54,028 nt of DNA from NCBI RefSeq assembly GCF_003335045.1, contig NZ_QOZG01000015.1:1-54028 (forward strand). The letters run 5' to 3'. The notes beneath the pieces were generated by a model. That model ran no database searches. It saw only the letters and a list, made by a program, of their open reading frames with translations, and was not told the DNA's origin. The translations under genes and the position numbers were made by a program. Shown here piece by piece: positions 34,916 to 43,474 of the stretch. Position 1 is the stretch's first letter. Every line of letters starts with the position of its first letter. The stretch is from Paramesorhizobium salinisoli (GTDB taxonomy: Bacteria; Pseudomonadota; Alphaproteobacteria; Rhizobiales; Rhizobiaceae).

Positions 34916-36339
34916 CGATTCGTAGTCTGCTTGTCGCGAACCGGGGCGAGATCGCCGTCCGCATCATCCGCGCCGCCAAGGCGCTCGGGATCCGGACCGT
35001 GCAGGTCCACAGTGCCGCCGATGCCGACATGCTGGCGGTCCACCTTGCTGATGAAGCCGTGAACATTGGCCCGCCGGCGGCCAAGAAGAGCTATCTGAAC
35101 ATCGAGGCGATGATCGCCGCCGCCAAGGCAACCGGCGTCGATGCCGTTCATCCGGGCTATGGCTTCCTTTCGGAAAACGGCGACTTCGCCGACGAGGTGG
35201 TCCATGCCGGCCTCGTCTTCGTCGGCCCGTCGGGCGACGCGATCCGACTTCTGGGCGACAAGGTCGCCGCCCGTGCCGTCGCGGAAAGAGCCGGCGTTCC
35301 GATCGTGCCCGGCAGCGCCGGCCGCATCGATGATGTGGCGCAGGCCTGCCGCATTGCAGAGAGCATCGGCTTTCCGGTGATGATCAAGGCCGCTGCCGGC
35401 GGTGGCGGGCGCGGCATTCGCATTGTCCAATCCGTGGCGGAACTCGAGCGGCAGTTTCCCCAGGCTTCGGCCGAGGCCGCCGCCGCCTTCGGCGATGGCG
35501 GCCTCTATCTGGAAAAGGTCATCACCAGAGCCCGCCATGTTGAGGTGCAGATCCTCGGTGACGGCGAAAACTTCGTTCATTGCTATGAGCGCGAATGCTC
35601 GTTGCAGCGCCGCCGCCAGAAGGTATGGGAAGAAGCGCCTGCCGTCGGCCTCCCGGCCGATATTCGCGCCCGTCTTTGCGAAAGCGCTGTCGCTCTGGCG
35701 CGCGAGGTGAAGTATCGCGGTGTCGGGACGGTCGAGTATCTCTATGACGAGGATGCCGGCACCTTCTATTTCATTGAGGTCAACACCCGCATCCAGGTGG
35801 AGCACCCCGTCACCGAGATGATTACCGGCATCGATCTGGTGCAGGAAATGATCCGGATCGCCGGTGGCGAAAAGCTTTCGTTTCGGCAGGAGGATATCCA
35901 CGTCAGCGGCCATGCTGTCGAATGCCGCATCAATGCGGAGGATCCGGCCCGCGGCTTTGCCCCCGTGCCCGGCAAGGTTACGGCGCTCTTCGTTCCCAAG
36001 GCTGAAGGCGTGCGTTTCGACACGATGCTCTACGAGGGTTACACGATCCCGCCTTTCTACGACTCGCTGCTCGGCAAGTTGATCGTCCATGCCGAGGACC
36101 GCGCCAGTGCCATCGCGCTGCTCTCGAAGGCGCTCGGGCGTTGGAGATCAGCGGCGTCCGCACGACCATTCCCTTGCATATCGCGCTTGCCAGAGACGAG
36201 GCCGTCCGGCGCGGGGACTTTCATACCCGCTTCCTCGAGCCGTGGCTCCTGGATGGTGGCGAGGTCAAGATCGCCGCCCTTGGCGGTGTCGAAACGGAGG
36301 GACAAGCCTGATGAGTGCCCGGTATTCGTTTGGTGGTGA
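34912..36339 (+). CDS. Biotin carboxylase (AccC-like), frameshifted near the 3' end
   Basis: The ATP-grasp biotin carboxylase starts MTIRSLLVANRGEIAVRIIRAAK and keeps all core motifs: GYGFLSENGDFAD, KAAAGGGGRGIRIV, ECSLQRRRQKV and EVNTRIQVEHPVTEM. After IALLSKALG the frame leaves the family: the real C-terminus (EISGVRTTIPLHIALARDEA to TEGQA) continues in the next frame from 36138. Its stop at 36309-36311 would overlap the pxpB ATG (TGATG). One G appears to be missing in the GGG run at 36136-36138. As read, the protein has 475 residues with about 68 wrong ones; corrected it has about 466. It is either a sequencing slip or a real inactivation. Confidence 0.85.
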   Translation: MTIRSLLVANRGEIAVRIIRAAKALGIRTVQVHSAADADMLAVHLADEAVNIGPPAAKKSYLNIEAMIAAAKATGVDAVHPGYGFLSENGDFADEVVHAGLVFVGPSGDAIRLLGDKVAARAVAERAGVPIVPGSAGRIDDVAQACRIAESIGFPVMIKAAAGGGGRGIRIVQSVAELERQFPQASAEAAAAFGDGGLYLEKVITRARHVEVQILGDGENFVHCYERECSLQRRRQKVWEEAPAVGLPADIRARLCESAVALAREVKYRGVGTVEYLYDEDAGTFYFIEVNTRIQVEHPVTEMITGIDLVQEMIRIAGGEKLSFRQEDIHVSGHAVECRINAEDPARGFAPVPGKVTALFVPKAEGVRFDTMLYEGYTIPPFYDSLLGKLIVHAEDRASAIALLSKALGRWRSAASARPFPCISRLPETRPSGAGTFIPASSSRGSWMVARSRSPPLAVSKRRDKPDECPVFVWW

Positions 36340-37186
36340 CGAACACCTCTTTGTGGAATGCAGCGACGAGATGTCGCTCGAAGCCTTCTTCAAGAGCCTG
36401 TCAATGGCGAAGGGTGTCGGGGAAAGCAACATCCGGGGCGTGACCGAAATCTGCCCGGCCAATGCTTCCTTCCAGATCAAGTTCGATCCTGATGTCATCA
36501 AGCCGGACGATGTTCTGGCCGAGGTCCGGGCAATCGAGGGTGCTGCCGAAAAGGCCGAGCCGGTGATCAAGACCCGCATCGTTGAAATCCCCGTCTATTA
36601 CAACGACCCGTGGACGCACGAGACGCTGATGCGCTTCCGTGAGCGCCATCAGGACCCGAGCGGCACGGATCTCGATTATGCTGCGCGGATCAATGATTAC
36701 GGCTCGGTCGACGATTTCATCGCCGCCCATTCCGGCTCGCCGTGGTTCGTGTCGATGGTTGGCTTCGTCGCCGGCCTGCCTTTCATGCACCAGATGGTCG
36801 AGCGTCAGCGGCAGATCGAGGTGCCGAAATATCTGCGGCCCCGCACCGATACGCCGAAGCTTACTGTCGGCCACGGCGGCTGCTTCGGATGCATCTATTC
36901 GGTGCGCGGGGCCGGCGGCTACCAGATGTTCGGCATCACGCCGATGCCGATCTTCGATCCGACCCAGACCACCAGCTACCTGCGCGATTTCATGGTGTTC
37001 TTCCGCCCCGGCGACATCGTCAAGTTCAAGCCGATCGATCGCGATGCCTACGATCAGGCGGTCGAGGATGTCGACAAGGGCCGCTTTACCCCGCCGAGCC
37101 GCGAGGTGAGCTTCGATCTTCGTGAGTTCCGCAGGGATATCGACGGCTATAACGCCAGGCTGGAGGGGATGATCAATGGCCATTAA
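36311..37186 (+). CDS. pxpB: PxpB (KipI/allophanate hydrolase subunit 1)-like protein
   Basis: This 291-residue protein of the KipI/AHS1 family is longer and more diverged than usual (about 230 residues). The middle keeps the family strand VIKTRIVEIPVYYNDP and the SMVGFVAGLPFM segment. The C-terminal half has VGHGGCFGCIYSVRGAGGYQMFGITP in place of the usual GGQTGIYP/PGGWQLIGRTP-type sequence, with two cysteines (CFGC) that are not usual. ATG 36311 overlaps the corrected stop of the biotin carboxylase. It partners PxpC (gene overlap of 11 bases). Confidence 0.85.
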   Translation: MSARYSFGGDEHLFVECSDEMSLEAFFKSLSMAKGVGESNIRGVTEICPANASFQIKFDPDVIKPDDVLAEVRAIEGAAEKAEPVIKTRIVEIPVYYNDPWTHETLMRFRERHQDPSGTDLDYAARINDYGSVDDFIAAHSGSPWFVSMVGFVAGLPFMHQMVERQRQIEVPKYLRPRTDTPKLTVGHGGCFGCIYSVRGAGGYQMFGITPMPIFDPTQTTSYLRDFMVFFRPGDIVKFKPIDRDAYDQAVEDVDKGRFTPPSREVSFDLREFRRDIDGYNARLEGMINGH

Positions 37187-38171
37187 AGTCCTGCATCACG
37201 GTCTGGCGACGAGCGTTCAGGATCTCGGCCGTCCGGGATATTTCCATCTCGGCATCCCGCTCGGCGGCGCCATGGATCGACTGGCAATGCGCGCAGCCAA
37301 CCTGCTGGTCGGCAACAGTGAAAACGCTGCCGGTCTCGAAGCCGTATTCATGGGACCGAAGCTGCTGTTCACCGAGGATGCGATCGTCGCCGTCACCGGC
37401 GCCGACATGCCAGCCAAGGTCGATGGCGTCGTTCATCCGGGCTGGACCTCGTTTTCGGTGAAGGCGGGGCAGGAACTGACATTCGACTTTCTCAAATCCG
37501 GGGCACGCCTTTATATCGCCGTCTCGGGCGGCATCGATGTGCCGCTGGCGCTTGGCAGCCGCTCGACCTATGCAATCGGCGCCCTCGGCGGCCACAAGGG
37601 CCGTCCGCTCGCCGCTGGTGACGAATTGCCGGTCGGTGCCGCCGGCGCGGTGCGCCCCGGGCGCAGCATCGCTCCCGAATTCCGCCGCGGTCCGGGTAGT
37701 CCGGCCGAACTTCGGGTGCTGTCGGGCCTTTATTGGGATCGGTTGACCGACGAGGCGAAGGTCAATTTTTTTGCCGATGAGTGGAAGGTCGCGCCCGAAG
37801 CGGACCGCATGGGCTATCGCTTCCGCGGCGGACGCAAGATGAGCTTTGTCGATCGAAAGCAACCCTTCGGCGCCGGCTCCGATCCGTCCAATATTGTCGA
37901 CAGCTGCTATCCCTACGGGTCCATCCAGATTCCCGGCGGCACGGAGCCGATCATTCTGCACCGCGATGCGGTATCAGGGGGCGGCTATTTCATGGTCGGT
38001 ACGGTGATCTCGGCCGACATGGACCTGATCGGTCAGTTGCAGCCGCACATGTCCGCCCGCTTCGTCAAGGTGACGATGGACGAGGCACTGGCGGCGCGCG
38101 CGCAGCGCCGGGCGCTGATCGAGCGGATGCGGGCCTCTGGGCTGAGTGGGATGGGACGCAACAGGAGGTAA
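37176..38171 (+). CDS. pxpC: PxpC (KipA/allophanate hydrolase subunit 2)-like protein
   Basis: This 331-residue KipA/AHS2 protein includes VLHHGLATSVQDLGRPGYFHLG, GGAMDRLAMRAANLLVGN, ARLYIAVSGGIDVPLALGSRSTY and the C-terminal YPYGSIQIPGGTEPIILHRDAVSGGGYFMVGTV. Length is normal. Together with the 36311 product it forms the ATP-dependent lactamase half of a 5-oxoprolinase-like complex. It ends the five-gene unit; the next gene is convergent. The presence of AccB and AccC partners recalls urea amidolyase, where biotin carboxylation precedes hydrolysis. Confidence 0.9.
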   Translation: MAIKVLHHGLATSVQDLGRPGYFHLGIPLGGAMDRLAMRAANLLVGNSENAAGLEAVFMGPKLLFTEDAIVAVTGADMPAKVDGVVHPGWTSFSVKAGQELTFDFLKSGARLYIAVSGGIDVPLALGSRSTYAIGALGGHKGRPLAAGDELPVGAAGAVRPGRSIAPEFRRGPGSPAELRVLSGLYWDRLTDEAKVNFFADEWKVAPEADRMGYRFRGGRKMSFVDRKQPFGAGSDPSNIVDSCYPYGSIQIPGGTEPIILHRDAVSGGGYFMVGTVISADMDLIGQLQPHMSARFVKVTMDEALAARAQRRALIERMRASGLSGMGRNRR

Positions 38172-38212
38172 TGATGCTGAACACCGTGCCTTTCGCCTCC
38201 TCTGGTTCCGGC

Positions 38213-39223
38213 TTACTCCTGAACGCGGGTCAGATAAGCGGCGGTCTCGCCGGGACCGGGGATGATCGCGACGATCTTCATCTGGGCGATCGTCCGGTTC
38301 ACGGCGGCATCGAGATGACTTTCCAGCATGGCGGCCGCCGCCGCCGGCGCGCCGCGCATCAAAAGCTCGACGACAAGGCGAAGCTCGGTGATCAGCATCG
38401 GGTCGCCCGGCAGGCCGAGCCGGCGCAGCAGCCGCTCTGTGGCGGTGACGGGCAGGAGATTGTTGCGGATCAGATCCTGAAGCTTTTCGTTCGGGGTAGC
38501 AAGAATGCAGGTTGCGATGAAGCGGGCCTGGATATCCTCGAGATCGTCGAGATAGTCCCGTACATCGCGGCGCTCCAAAGTCACGAGCCGGTCCAACAGG
38601 CCGGAAAGGGCGTCGCGGTCGATATCGTTTGCACCGCTCACCAGCGCCTGCGGCTCCAGCATGCGGCGCAGAACGAAATGGTCCTTCACCGTCTGGGCGG
38701 TCAGCGGGCCGGCGATCCAGTGCGAGCTCTGGTTCTTGCGCACGAGCCCCCGCTCACGCAGTCTTGTCAGAATGTCGCGCACGATGGTGCGGCTGACCCT
38801 GAAATGGTTGGCGAGCTCGATTTCGATGATGCGGTATTGGCCGAAGACGACGCACCCGGCGACATCGCTTTCGACCGTATTGTAGATTCGCTCCCAGGAA
38901 GACCGGCTCTGCAGGGCCTCGTCGGCATGCTCGGGAATGATGAGGCCGAGGCTCTTGATATCCGTGCGGTCCGGCTCGATGCCGGTACCCGGCGGGCCGA
39001 CCAGATAGCCGCGTCCTTTGAAGCGATGCACCAGTCCGTCGCTCTCGAGCGCCTGCAGGGCGCGCTGCACCGGCGCGCGCGAAATCTGCAGGATTTCGGC
39101 GATAGGCCCTTCGAGCAGAACCAGCCCCTTCGGCAAGAGGCCGCCGGAAATGTTCCGGCGCAGCACGTCCTCGGCGATCTCATAGCGCCGTCGCGTGTTC
39201 TGTCCAGTCAGGCTCTCGGTCAT
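38213..39223 (-). CDS. GntR-family regulator with two winged-helix domains and an FCD-like domain
   Basis: This 336-residue protein has a first winged helix (YEIAEDVLRRNISGGLLPKG, LQISRAPVQRALQALESDGL) and a second one from about residue 100 (WERIYNTVESDVAGCVVFGQ, FRVSRTIVRDILTRLRERGL). An all-helical FCD-type effector domain follows (LRRMLEPQALVSGAND to the end). Usual FadR-type proteins have one winged helix and 220-250 residues, so the tandem arrangement is unusual. Start 39223 is chosen at MTESLTG; the ribosome site is weak, and 39274 is possible. It lies between the pxp unit and the importer operon and probably controls one or both. Confidence 0.85.
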   Translation of the reverse strand: MTESLTGQNTRRRYEIAEDVLRRNISGGLLPKGLVLLEGPIAEILQISRAPVQRALQALESDGLVHRFKGRGYLVGPPGTGIEPDRTDIKSLGLIIPEHADEALQSRSSWERIYNTVESDVAGCVVFGQYRIIEIELANHFRVSRTIVRDILTRLRERGLVRKNQSSHWIAGPLTAQTVKDHFVLRRMLEPQALVSGANDIDRDALSGLLDRLVTLERRDVRDYLDDLEDIQARFIATCILATPNEKLQDLIRNNLLPVTATERLLRRLGLPGDPMLITELRLVVELLMRGAPAAAAAMLESHLDAAVNRTIAQMKIVAIIPGPGETAAYLTRVQE

Positions 39224-39814
39224 GGGGCGATCTTTCCTCGGGAAGGAGGTGACGTATGCTTCTCTTTTAGTCAATTCGCAGCCCGGCTCCTAGATCAAAC
39301 AAAATGCATATTGCACACAACATGCGCATAAATTTTGAAACTTGTCGAGAAATGAGGTGCATTCTTTCCTAGGGTGGCTTGTCGCCGGGGCTGCCGATCC
39401 AGCTAGGTCGTTAAGGCGTGTGAGCGTGCGACTCGCAACCCAAAGGCCAGGAGAAACGGGTAAAATGCACGCTTTCAGTGTATATATTGTGCCGGCCTCG
39501 AGTCGCAGTCAACTCTTCCTTCGGCACCCCGCAGGGGTAGGGGCGTGACCGTGATCGACCTTTCCTGCGCCGCTAAAGTCGACAGCACATTTTTCTAAAA
39601 AGTCTATTGAATGCAAAAATCATTTATGCAATGATTTAGGGATAGCGCCAGACAGAAGCGCGGGAACAGACAACAAGCTCTATTGAAAACGTTTCGGACG
39701 ACATTTCTGGCGGGCTGAAGCTCCAGCACGAACGGCGTCGGCTGTCCTTCTGCGGGTGGCGCTGCTGCTGCGGGGGAGCCGTCGAACCACAGGAAATGCC
39801 GGGTCGACCGGAAG
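39224..39814. other. 591-base intergenic region between gntR and the importer operon
   Basis: No supported gene. The region is A+T-richer than its neighbours, as expected for a divergent promoter region. It holds several TGCA-containing stretches near 39305-39330 and a dyad at 39617-39637. A short plus-strand frame (39342-39548) has no domain or ribosome site. A promoter for the operon starting at 39815 should lie in the right half. Confidence 0.45.
39617..39637. promoter_or_regulatory. AAATCAT-N7-ATGATTT dyad upstream of the importer operon
   Basis: AAATCAT (39617-39623) and ATGATTT (39631-39637) flank TTATGCA. ATGCA occurs just before at 39611 and inside the spacer. The site is about 180 bases upstream of the first importer gene and on the promoter side of the GntR gene, so it is a candidate operator for that regulator. 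Confidence 0.4.
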
Positions 39815-40903
39815 ATGGCAGGAATATCAGTGACGGCTGTGCTGCACCTCAGGGACGTTGTAAAACACTATGGCGACACGCGCGCCCTGGACAGGATCAA
39901 CCTGTCGCTTCCCAGCGATGCCTATATTTCACTGCTAGGTCCGAGCGGATCCGGCAAGACGACCCTTCTGCGGGTGATCGCCGGCTTCGAGCGGCTGGAA
40001 GCAGGGGAAATCAGCTTCCAGGGCAGCCGCATCGACACCTTGCCGCCGCATGCGCGCGGGATAGGCTTTGTCTTCCAGAATTTCGCCCTCTTCCCGCATC
40101 TGTCGGTCGAGGACAATATCGCTTTCGGCCTGAAGAATTCCGCCATCAACCCCGTCACCGATCCCGGTGTCGTCAAACGTCGGGTGCGGGACATTATCGC
40201 GCTCGTCGGTTTGACGGGGCTGGAGGACCGTGGCGTTTCACAGATATCCGGCGGTCAAAAGCAGCGCGTGGCGCTGGCCCGCACACTTGTTACCGAGCCG
40301 AAAATGGTGCTGCTCGATGAGCCGCTCGGCGCGCTCGATGCCAATCTGCGCATGCGCATGCGCTCGGAACTCCGCTCCATCCGCGAGCGCTGTGGTGTGA
40401 CCTTTCTGCATGTGACCGGCAGCGAGACGGAAGCGCTGGCTATGGGCGATACCGTGCTGGTGCTCGACCGCAACCGCATCGCCCAGCATGGCGATGCCGA
40501 CACGATCTACAACCGGCCCTGCTCGCCGGCCGTCGCCCGCTTCCTCAATTGCTACAATCTGCTGCCCGGCCGCATCTCCGGCGAAGCGTTCGAGACAGCC
40601 GCCGGCAGCCTTCCGCTCGGCGGCCTGCGTCAGTCCTCGGAAAACCCGGTTTATGCGATCCGCTATGACCGCGTCTCGATCCGCCCGCAGGACGCCGCGC
40701 CCGGCGTCGATGAGGCCGGCGTCGAGGCCACCTTCATTGCCAGCGAATATACGGGCGCGGCGATCAATTCCTTCTTCACGCTTGCCGACGGTAGCGTCTT
40801 CGAAGTGGAGCAGCATCTGAGCCATGCCGCCCCGTCCAGCTATGAGCCGCAGACGGCGTACCGTCTCGCTTGGAACCGGGAGGATGCGCTTGTCTATTCC
40901 TGA
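39815..40903 (+). CDS. PotA-like ABC ATPase lacking the switch histidine
   Basis: This 362-residue ATPase of the spermidine/putrescine type has Walker A LLGPSGSGKTTLLR, Q-loop FVFQNFALFPH, signature ISGGQKQRVALART and Walker [12 protein letters not shown], all intact. A C-terminal TOBE-like domain follows from about residue 250. In the switch region the usual VTHDQ is VTGSE (Gly202), so the catalytic H-loop histidine is missing. A second PotA-like ATPase with a normal H-loop is encoded at 45659, so the two may form a heterodimer with one weakened site. ATG 39815 is the most likely start. It is the first gene of the importer operon. Confidence 0.88.
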   Translation: MAGISVTAVLHLRDVVKHYGDTRALDRINLSLPSDAYISLLGPSGSGKTTLLRVIAGFERLEAGEISFQGSRIDTLPPHARGIGFVFQNFALFPHLSVEDNIAFGLKNSAINPVTDPGVVKRRVRDIIALVGLTGLEDRGVSQISGGQKQRVALARTLVTEPKMVLLDEPLGALDANLRMRMRSELRSIRERCGVTFLHVTGSETEALAMGDTVLVLDRNRIAQHGDADTIYNRPCSPAVARFLNCYNLLPGRISGEAFETAAGSLPLGGLRQSSENPVYAIRYDRVSIRPQDAAPGVDEAGVEATFIASEYTGAAINSFFTLADGSVFEVEQHLSHAAPSSYEPQTAYRLAWNREDALVYS

Positions 40904-40972
40904 TCGTCCCTTGTCCCTGAACACGCGCCGTTCTGCCGCCGAAAAGCCGATCCTCGCCCGGAGATCCGCACC

Positions 40973-41872
40973 ATGACCATGCCCCATCTCGCTGAAGACA
41001 CCGCGCCCGTGGCGGTCGCCCTGCCCAGGGCCAGGGCCGGCAATCTGTGGCTCGTTGCCCCCGGCGTTCTCTGGATGGTGCTGTTCCTCGTCCTTCCGAT
41101 CGCCATGATGGTATATGTCTCCTTTTGGACCCAGACCACCTTCAAGATCGAGCCGACGCTGACGCTGCAGAGCTGGATCACCTTCTTCTCGAGCGACACC
41201 TATCTTGGCGCGCTGTGGACGACGATCCGCATCTGGCTGATCGTGCTCGCCACCACGCTCCTCGTCGGTTATCCGGCTGCGCTCTTCGTCGGCCTCTTCG
41301 TCAAGAACAAGACGCTGCAGACCGTGCTTCTCGTGCTCTGTGTCATCCCCTTCTGGACCTCGTTTCTCATCCGTGTTCTCGCCTGGCGCCCGATGCTCGG
41401 CAAGGAAGGCGCGATCAACCTGATCCTGATGAAGCTCGGCATCGTCAGCCAGCCGATCGAAGTGCTGCTCTTCTCGGAGCTCTCGGTCATCATCGGCATG
41501 ACGCAGATCTATTGCGTCTTCATGGTCGGCCCGATCGCCTTCATGCTGGGCCGCATCGATCCGTCGATCATCGAGGCTGCGCAGGATCTCGGTGCCGGCT
41601 TCTGGCGCATCTTCCGCACCATCATCCTGCCGCTCTCGATGCCCGGCGTGGTGGTCGGCGCCATCTTCGTCTCGGTGATGGTGCTCGGCGAATTCGCCAC
41701 CTCGGCCGCTTTGTCGGGCCGTAAGGTCAATCTTCTCGGCAATATCATCGTCACCCAGGTCGGGTCGTTGAAATGGGCTTTCGCGGCGGTGGCCGGCGTG
41801 ATCCTGACCATTTTGATGGGTGCCGTCGTCGCCGTGCTGCTGCGTGTCGTCGACCTTCGCAAGGAGCTTTGA
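40973..41872 (+). CDS. ABC transporter permease, PotB-like
   Basis: This 299-residue inner-membrane permease has about six helices, the first being LWLVAPGVLWMVLFLVLPIAM. The coupling loop EAAQDLGAGFWRIFRTIILPLSMPG is the EAA motif of the PotB/CysT group. It pairs with the PotC-like subunit three bases downstream. It imports a polyamine-like or other small nitrogenous compound; the island context suggests a cyclic imide, lactam or derived amide. Confidence 0.9.
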   Translation: MTMPHLAEDTAPVAVALPRARAGNLWLVAPGVLWMVLFLVLPIAMMVYVSFWTQTTFKIEPTLTLQSWITFFSSDTYLGALWTTIRIWLIVLATTLLVGYPAALFVGLFVKNKTLQTVLLVLCVIPFWTSFLIRVLAWRPMLGKEGAINLILMKLGIVSQPIEVLLFSELSVIIGMTQIYCVFMVGPIAFMLGRIDPSIIEAAQDLGAGFWRIFRTIILPLSMPGVVVGAIFVSVMVLGEFATSAALSGRKVNLLGNIIVTQVGSLKWAFAAVAGVILTILMGAVVAVLLRVVDLRKEL

Positions 41873-41875
41873 ACC

Positions 41876-42721
41876 ATGAACGCCAATGGCATCAAACTCG
41901 GCCTCGCCTTCTACACGACCCTTTTCATCGTCTTCCTCTACGGCCCGCTCGTCGTGCTCGCCATCCTGTCATTCCAGACGGGGCCGGAAGGCGGTCCGCA
42001 GTTCCCGATCATCGAATGGTCGACCTACTGGTACAAGCATCTCTTCGGCCTGACGCCGCCCTCGCGCATCGCACCGCTGCCCATCGAGGACGGGCTCGTC
42101 CGCTCGCTGGTGCTGGCGGTGATGACCATGGTCGTGTCAACCGTGCTCGGCGTTGCCTCCGCGCAGGCTTTTCGTTCACGCTTCAAGGGGTCCGGCATCG
42201 TCTTCTATCTCATCGTGCTCGGCATGATGGTTCCCGGCGTGCTCGTCGGTCTTGGCATGGCGCTGGTCGCCAACGCGTTCGGCATCGATCGCCATTGGTG
42301 GGGTACCGCCTTCGTGCTGCACGTCGTCTACACCTATCCCTTCGCCTTCCTGGTCATGCTGGCGATCTTCAACCGCTTCGACCCGTCGGTGGAAGAAGCT
42401 GCCTGGTCGCTGGGCGTCACACCGGCGCGCACCTTCCGCAAGATCACCTTCCCGTTGATCTTTCCAGGCGTGCTTTCGGCTATGCTCTTCGCCTTCACCC
42501 TCTCTTATGACGAGTTCTCGCGCACGCTCTTCGCCTCCGGCCGTGATCTCACCCTGCCGCTGGCAATCTACGGCACCTTCTCGGTCGAAGTGCATCCGAA
42601 TGTCTTTGCCTTCGGAGTACTGACGACACTGTTCTCCTTCGCGCTGCTCGGCACCTATGCCGTGCTGATGTCGCTGACGGTGCGCCGCGCCCGTCGCGTC
42701 GCTGTGCAGGAGGAAGCGTAG
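41876..42721 (+). CDS. ABC transporter permease, PotC-like
   Basis: This 281-residue inner-membrane permease starts NANGIKLGLAFYTTLFIVFLYGPLVVLAILSF, with the EAA loop EEAAWSLGVTPARTFRKITFPLIFPG. Six helices are expected. Its stop (TAG) shares one base with the GTG start of the SDR gene (TAGTG), so transporter and dehydrogenases are translated together. Confidence 0.9.
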   Translation: MNANGIKLGLAFYTTLFIVFLYGPLVVLAILSFQTGPEGGPQFPIIEWSTYWYKHLFGLTPPSRIAPLPIEDGLVRSLVLAVMTMVVSTVLGVASAQAFRSRFKGSGIVFYLIVLGMMVPGVLVGLGMALVANAFGIDRHWWGTAFVLHVVYTYPFAFLVMLAIFNRFDPSVEEAAWSLGVTPARTFRKITFPLIFPGVLSAMLFAFTLSYDEFSRTLFASGRDLTLPLAIYGTFSVEVHPNVFAFGVLTTLFSFALLGTYAVLMSLTVRRARRVAVQEEA

Positions 42722-43458
42722 TGGCTGCGGTTTCCGCTCTCGTCACCGGCGCCGGCTCCGGCATCGGCCGCGCCATCGGGTTCCGGCTCGCTGCGGATGG
42801 GTATGCCGTATTCGTCAACGATCTCTCGGCGGCGCGCGCCGAAGCTGTGGCGGCTGAAATTCGCGCTGCCGGCGGCACGGCCGCCTTCGGTGCCGGCGAT
42901 GTGGGATCCGAGGCGGATGTGGCGCGTGTCCATGCCGCAGCCATTGCCGCCCATGGCCCGGTCGCGCTGCTGGTCAACAATGCCGGGATCGCCCACCAGG
43001 CGCTCTTTGAAAACCTGAGCGTCGCCGATTTCGATCGCATGTTCAACGTGCACGTCCGCGGCACGTTCCTGATGACCAAGGCCGTGCTGCCGGCAATGCT
43101 TTCGGCAGGCAGGGGCGTCGTCGTCAATGTCGCGTCGCAACTCGGCCAGATCGGCGGCATCGAGCTTGTCCATTATTCCAGTGCCAAGGCCGCCATCATC
43201 GGCATGACCAAGGCGCTGGCCCGCGAGGTCTCGTCACGCGGCGTGCGGGTCAATGCAGTGGCGCCGGGGCCGATCAACACGCCGCTGGTGATGGAACTCT
43301 CCGAGGAATGGCGCGCCGCCAAGAAGGCCGAGCTGCCGCTCGGACGCTTCGGCGAACCGTGCGAAGTGGCTGCCACAGTCGCCTTCCTTGCCTCAGAGGA
43401 GGCCTCCCTTTTTGTCGGACAGACCCTCGGACCAAATTCCGGCGACGTCATGCTGTGA
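42721..43458 (+). CDS. Short-chain dehydrogenase/reductase (FabG-like)
   Basis: This 245-residue SDR starts at GTG 42721, overlapping the preceding stop. The cofactor motif VTGAGSGIGRAIG lies near residue 7, the NNAGI motif near 84, and the catalytic Tyr-Lys in VHYSSAKAAIIGMTKALA near 155. The C-terminal VGQTLGPNSGDVM replaces the usual DGG ending. It probably oxidises or reduces an alcohol, ketone or hydroxy acid of the catabolic route. A second SDR follows 16 bases downstream. Confidence 0.9.
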   Translation: MAAVSALVTGAGSGIGRAIGFRLAADGYAVFVNDLSAARAEAVAAEIRAAGGTAAFGAGDVGSEADVARVHAAAIAAHGPVALLVNNAGIAHQALFENLSVADFDRMFNVHVRGTFLMTKAVLPAMLSAGRGVVVNVASQLGQIGGIELVHYSSAKAAIIGMTKALAREVSSRGVRVNAVAPGPINTPLVMELSEEWRAAKKAELPLGRFGEPCEVAATVAFLASEEASLFVGQTLGPNSGDVML

Positions 43459-43474
43459 GAAGGATCAGGATGCC

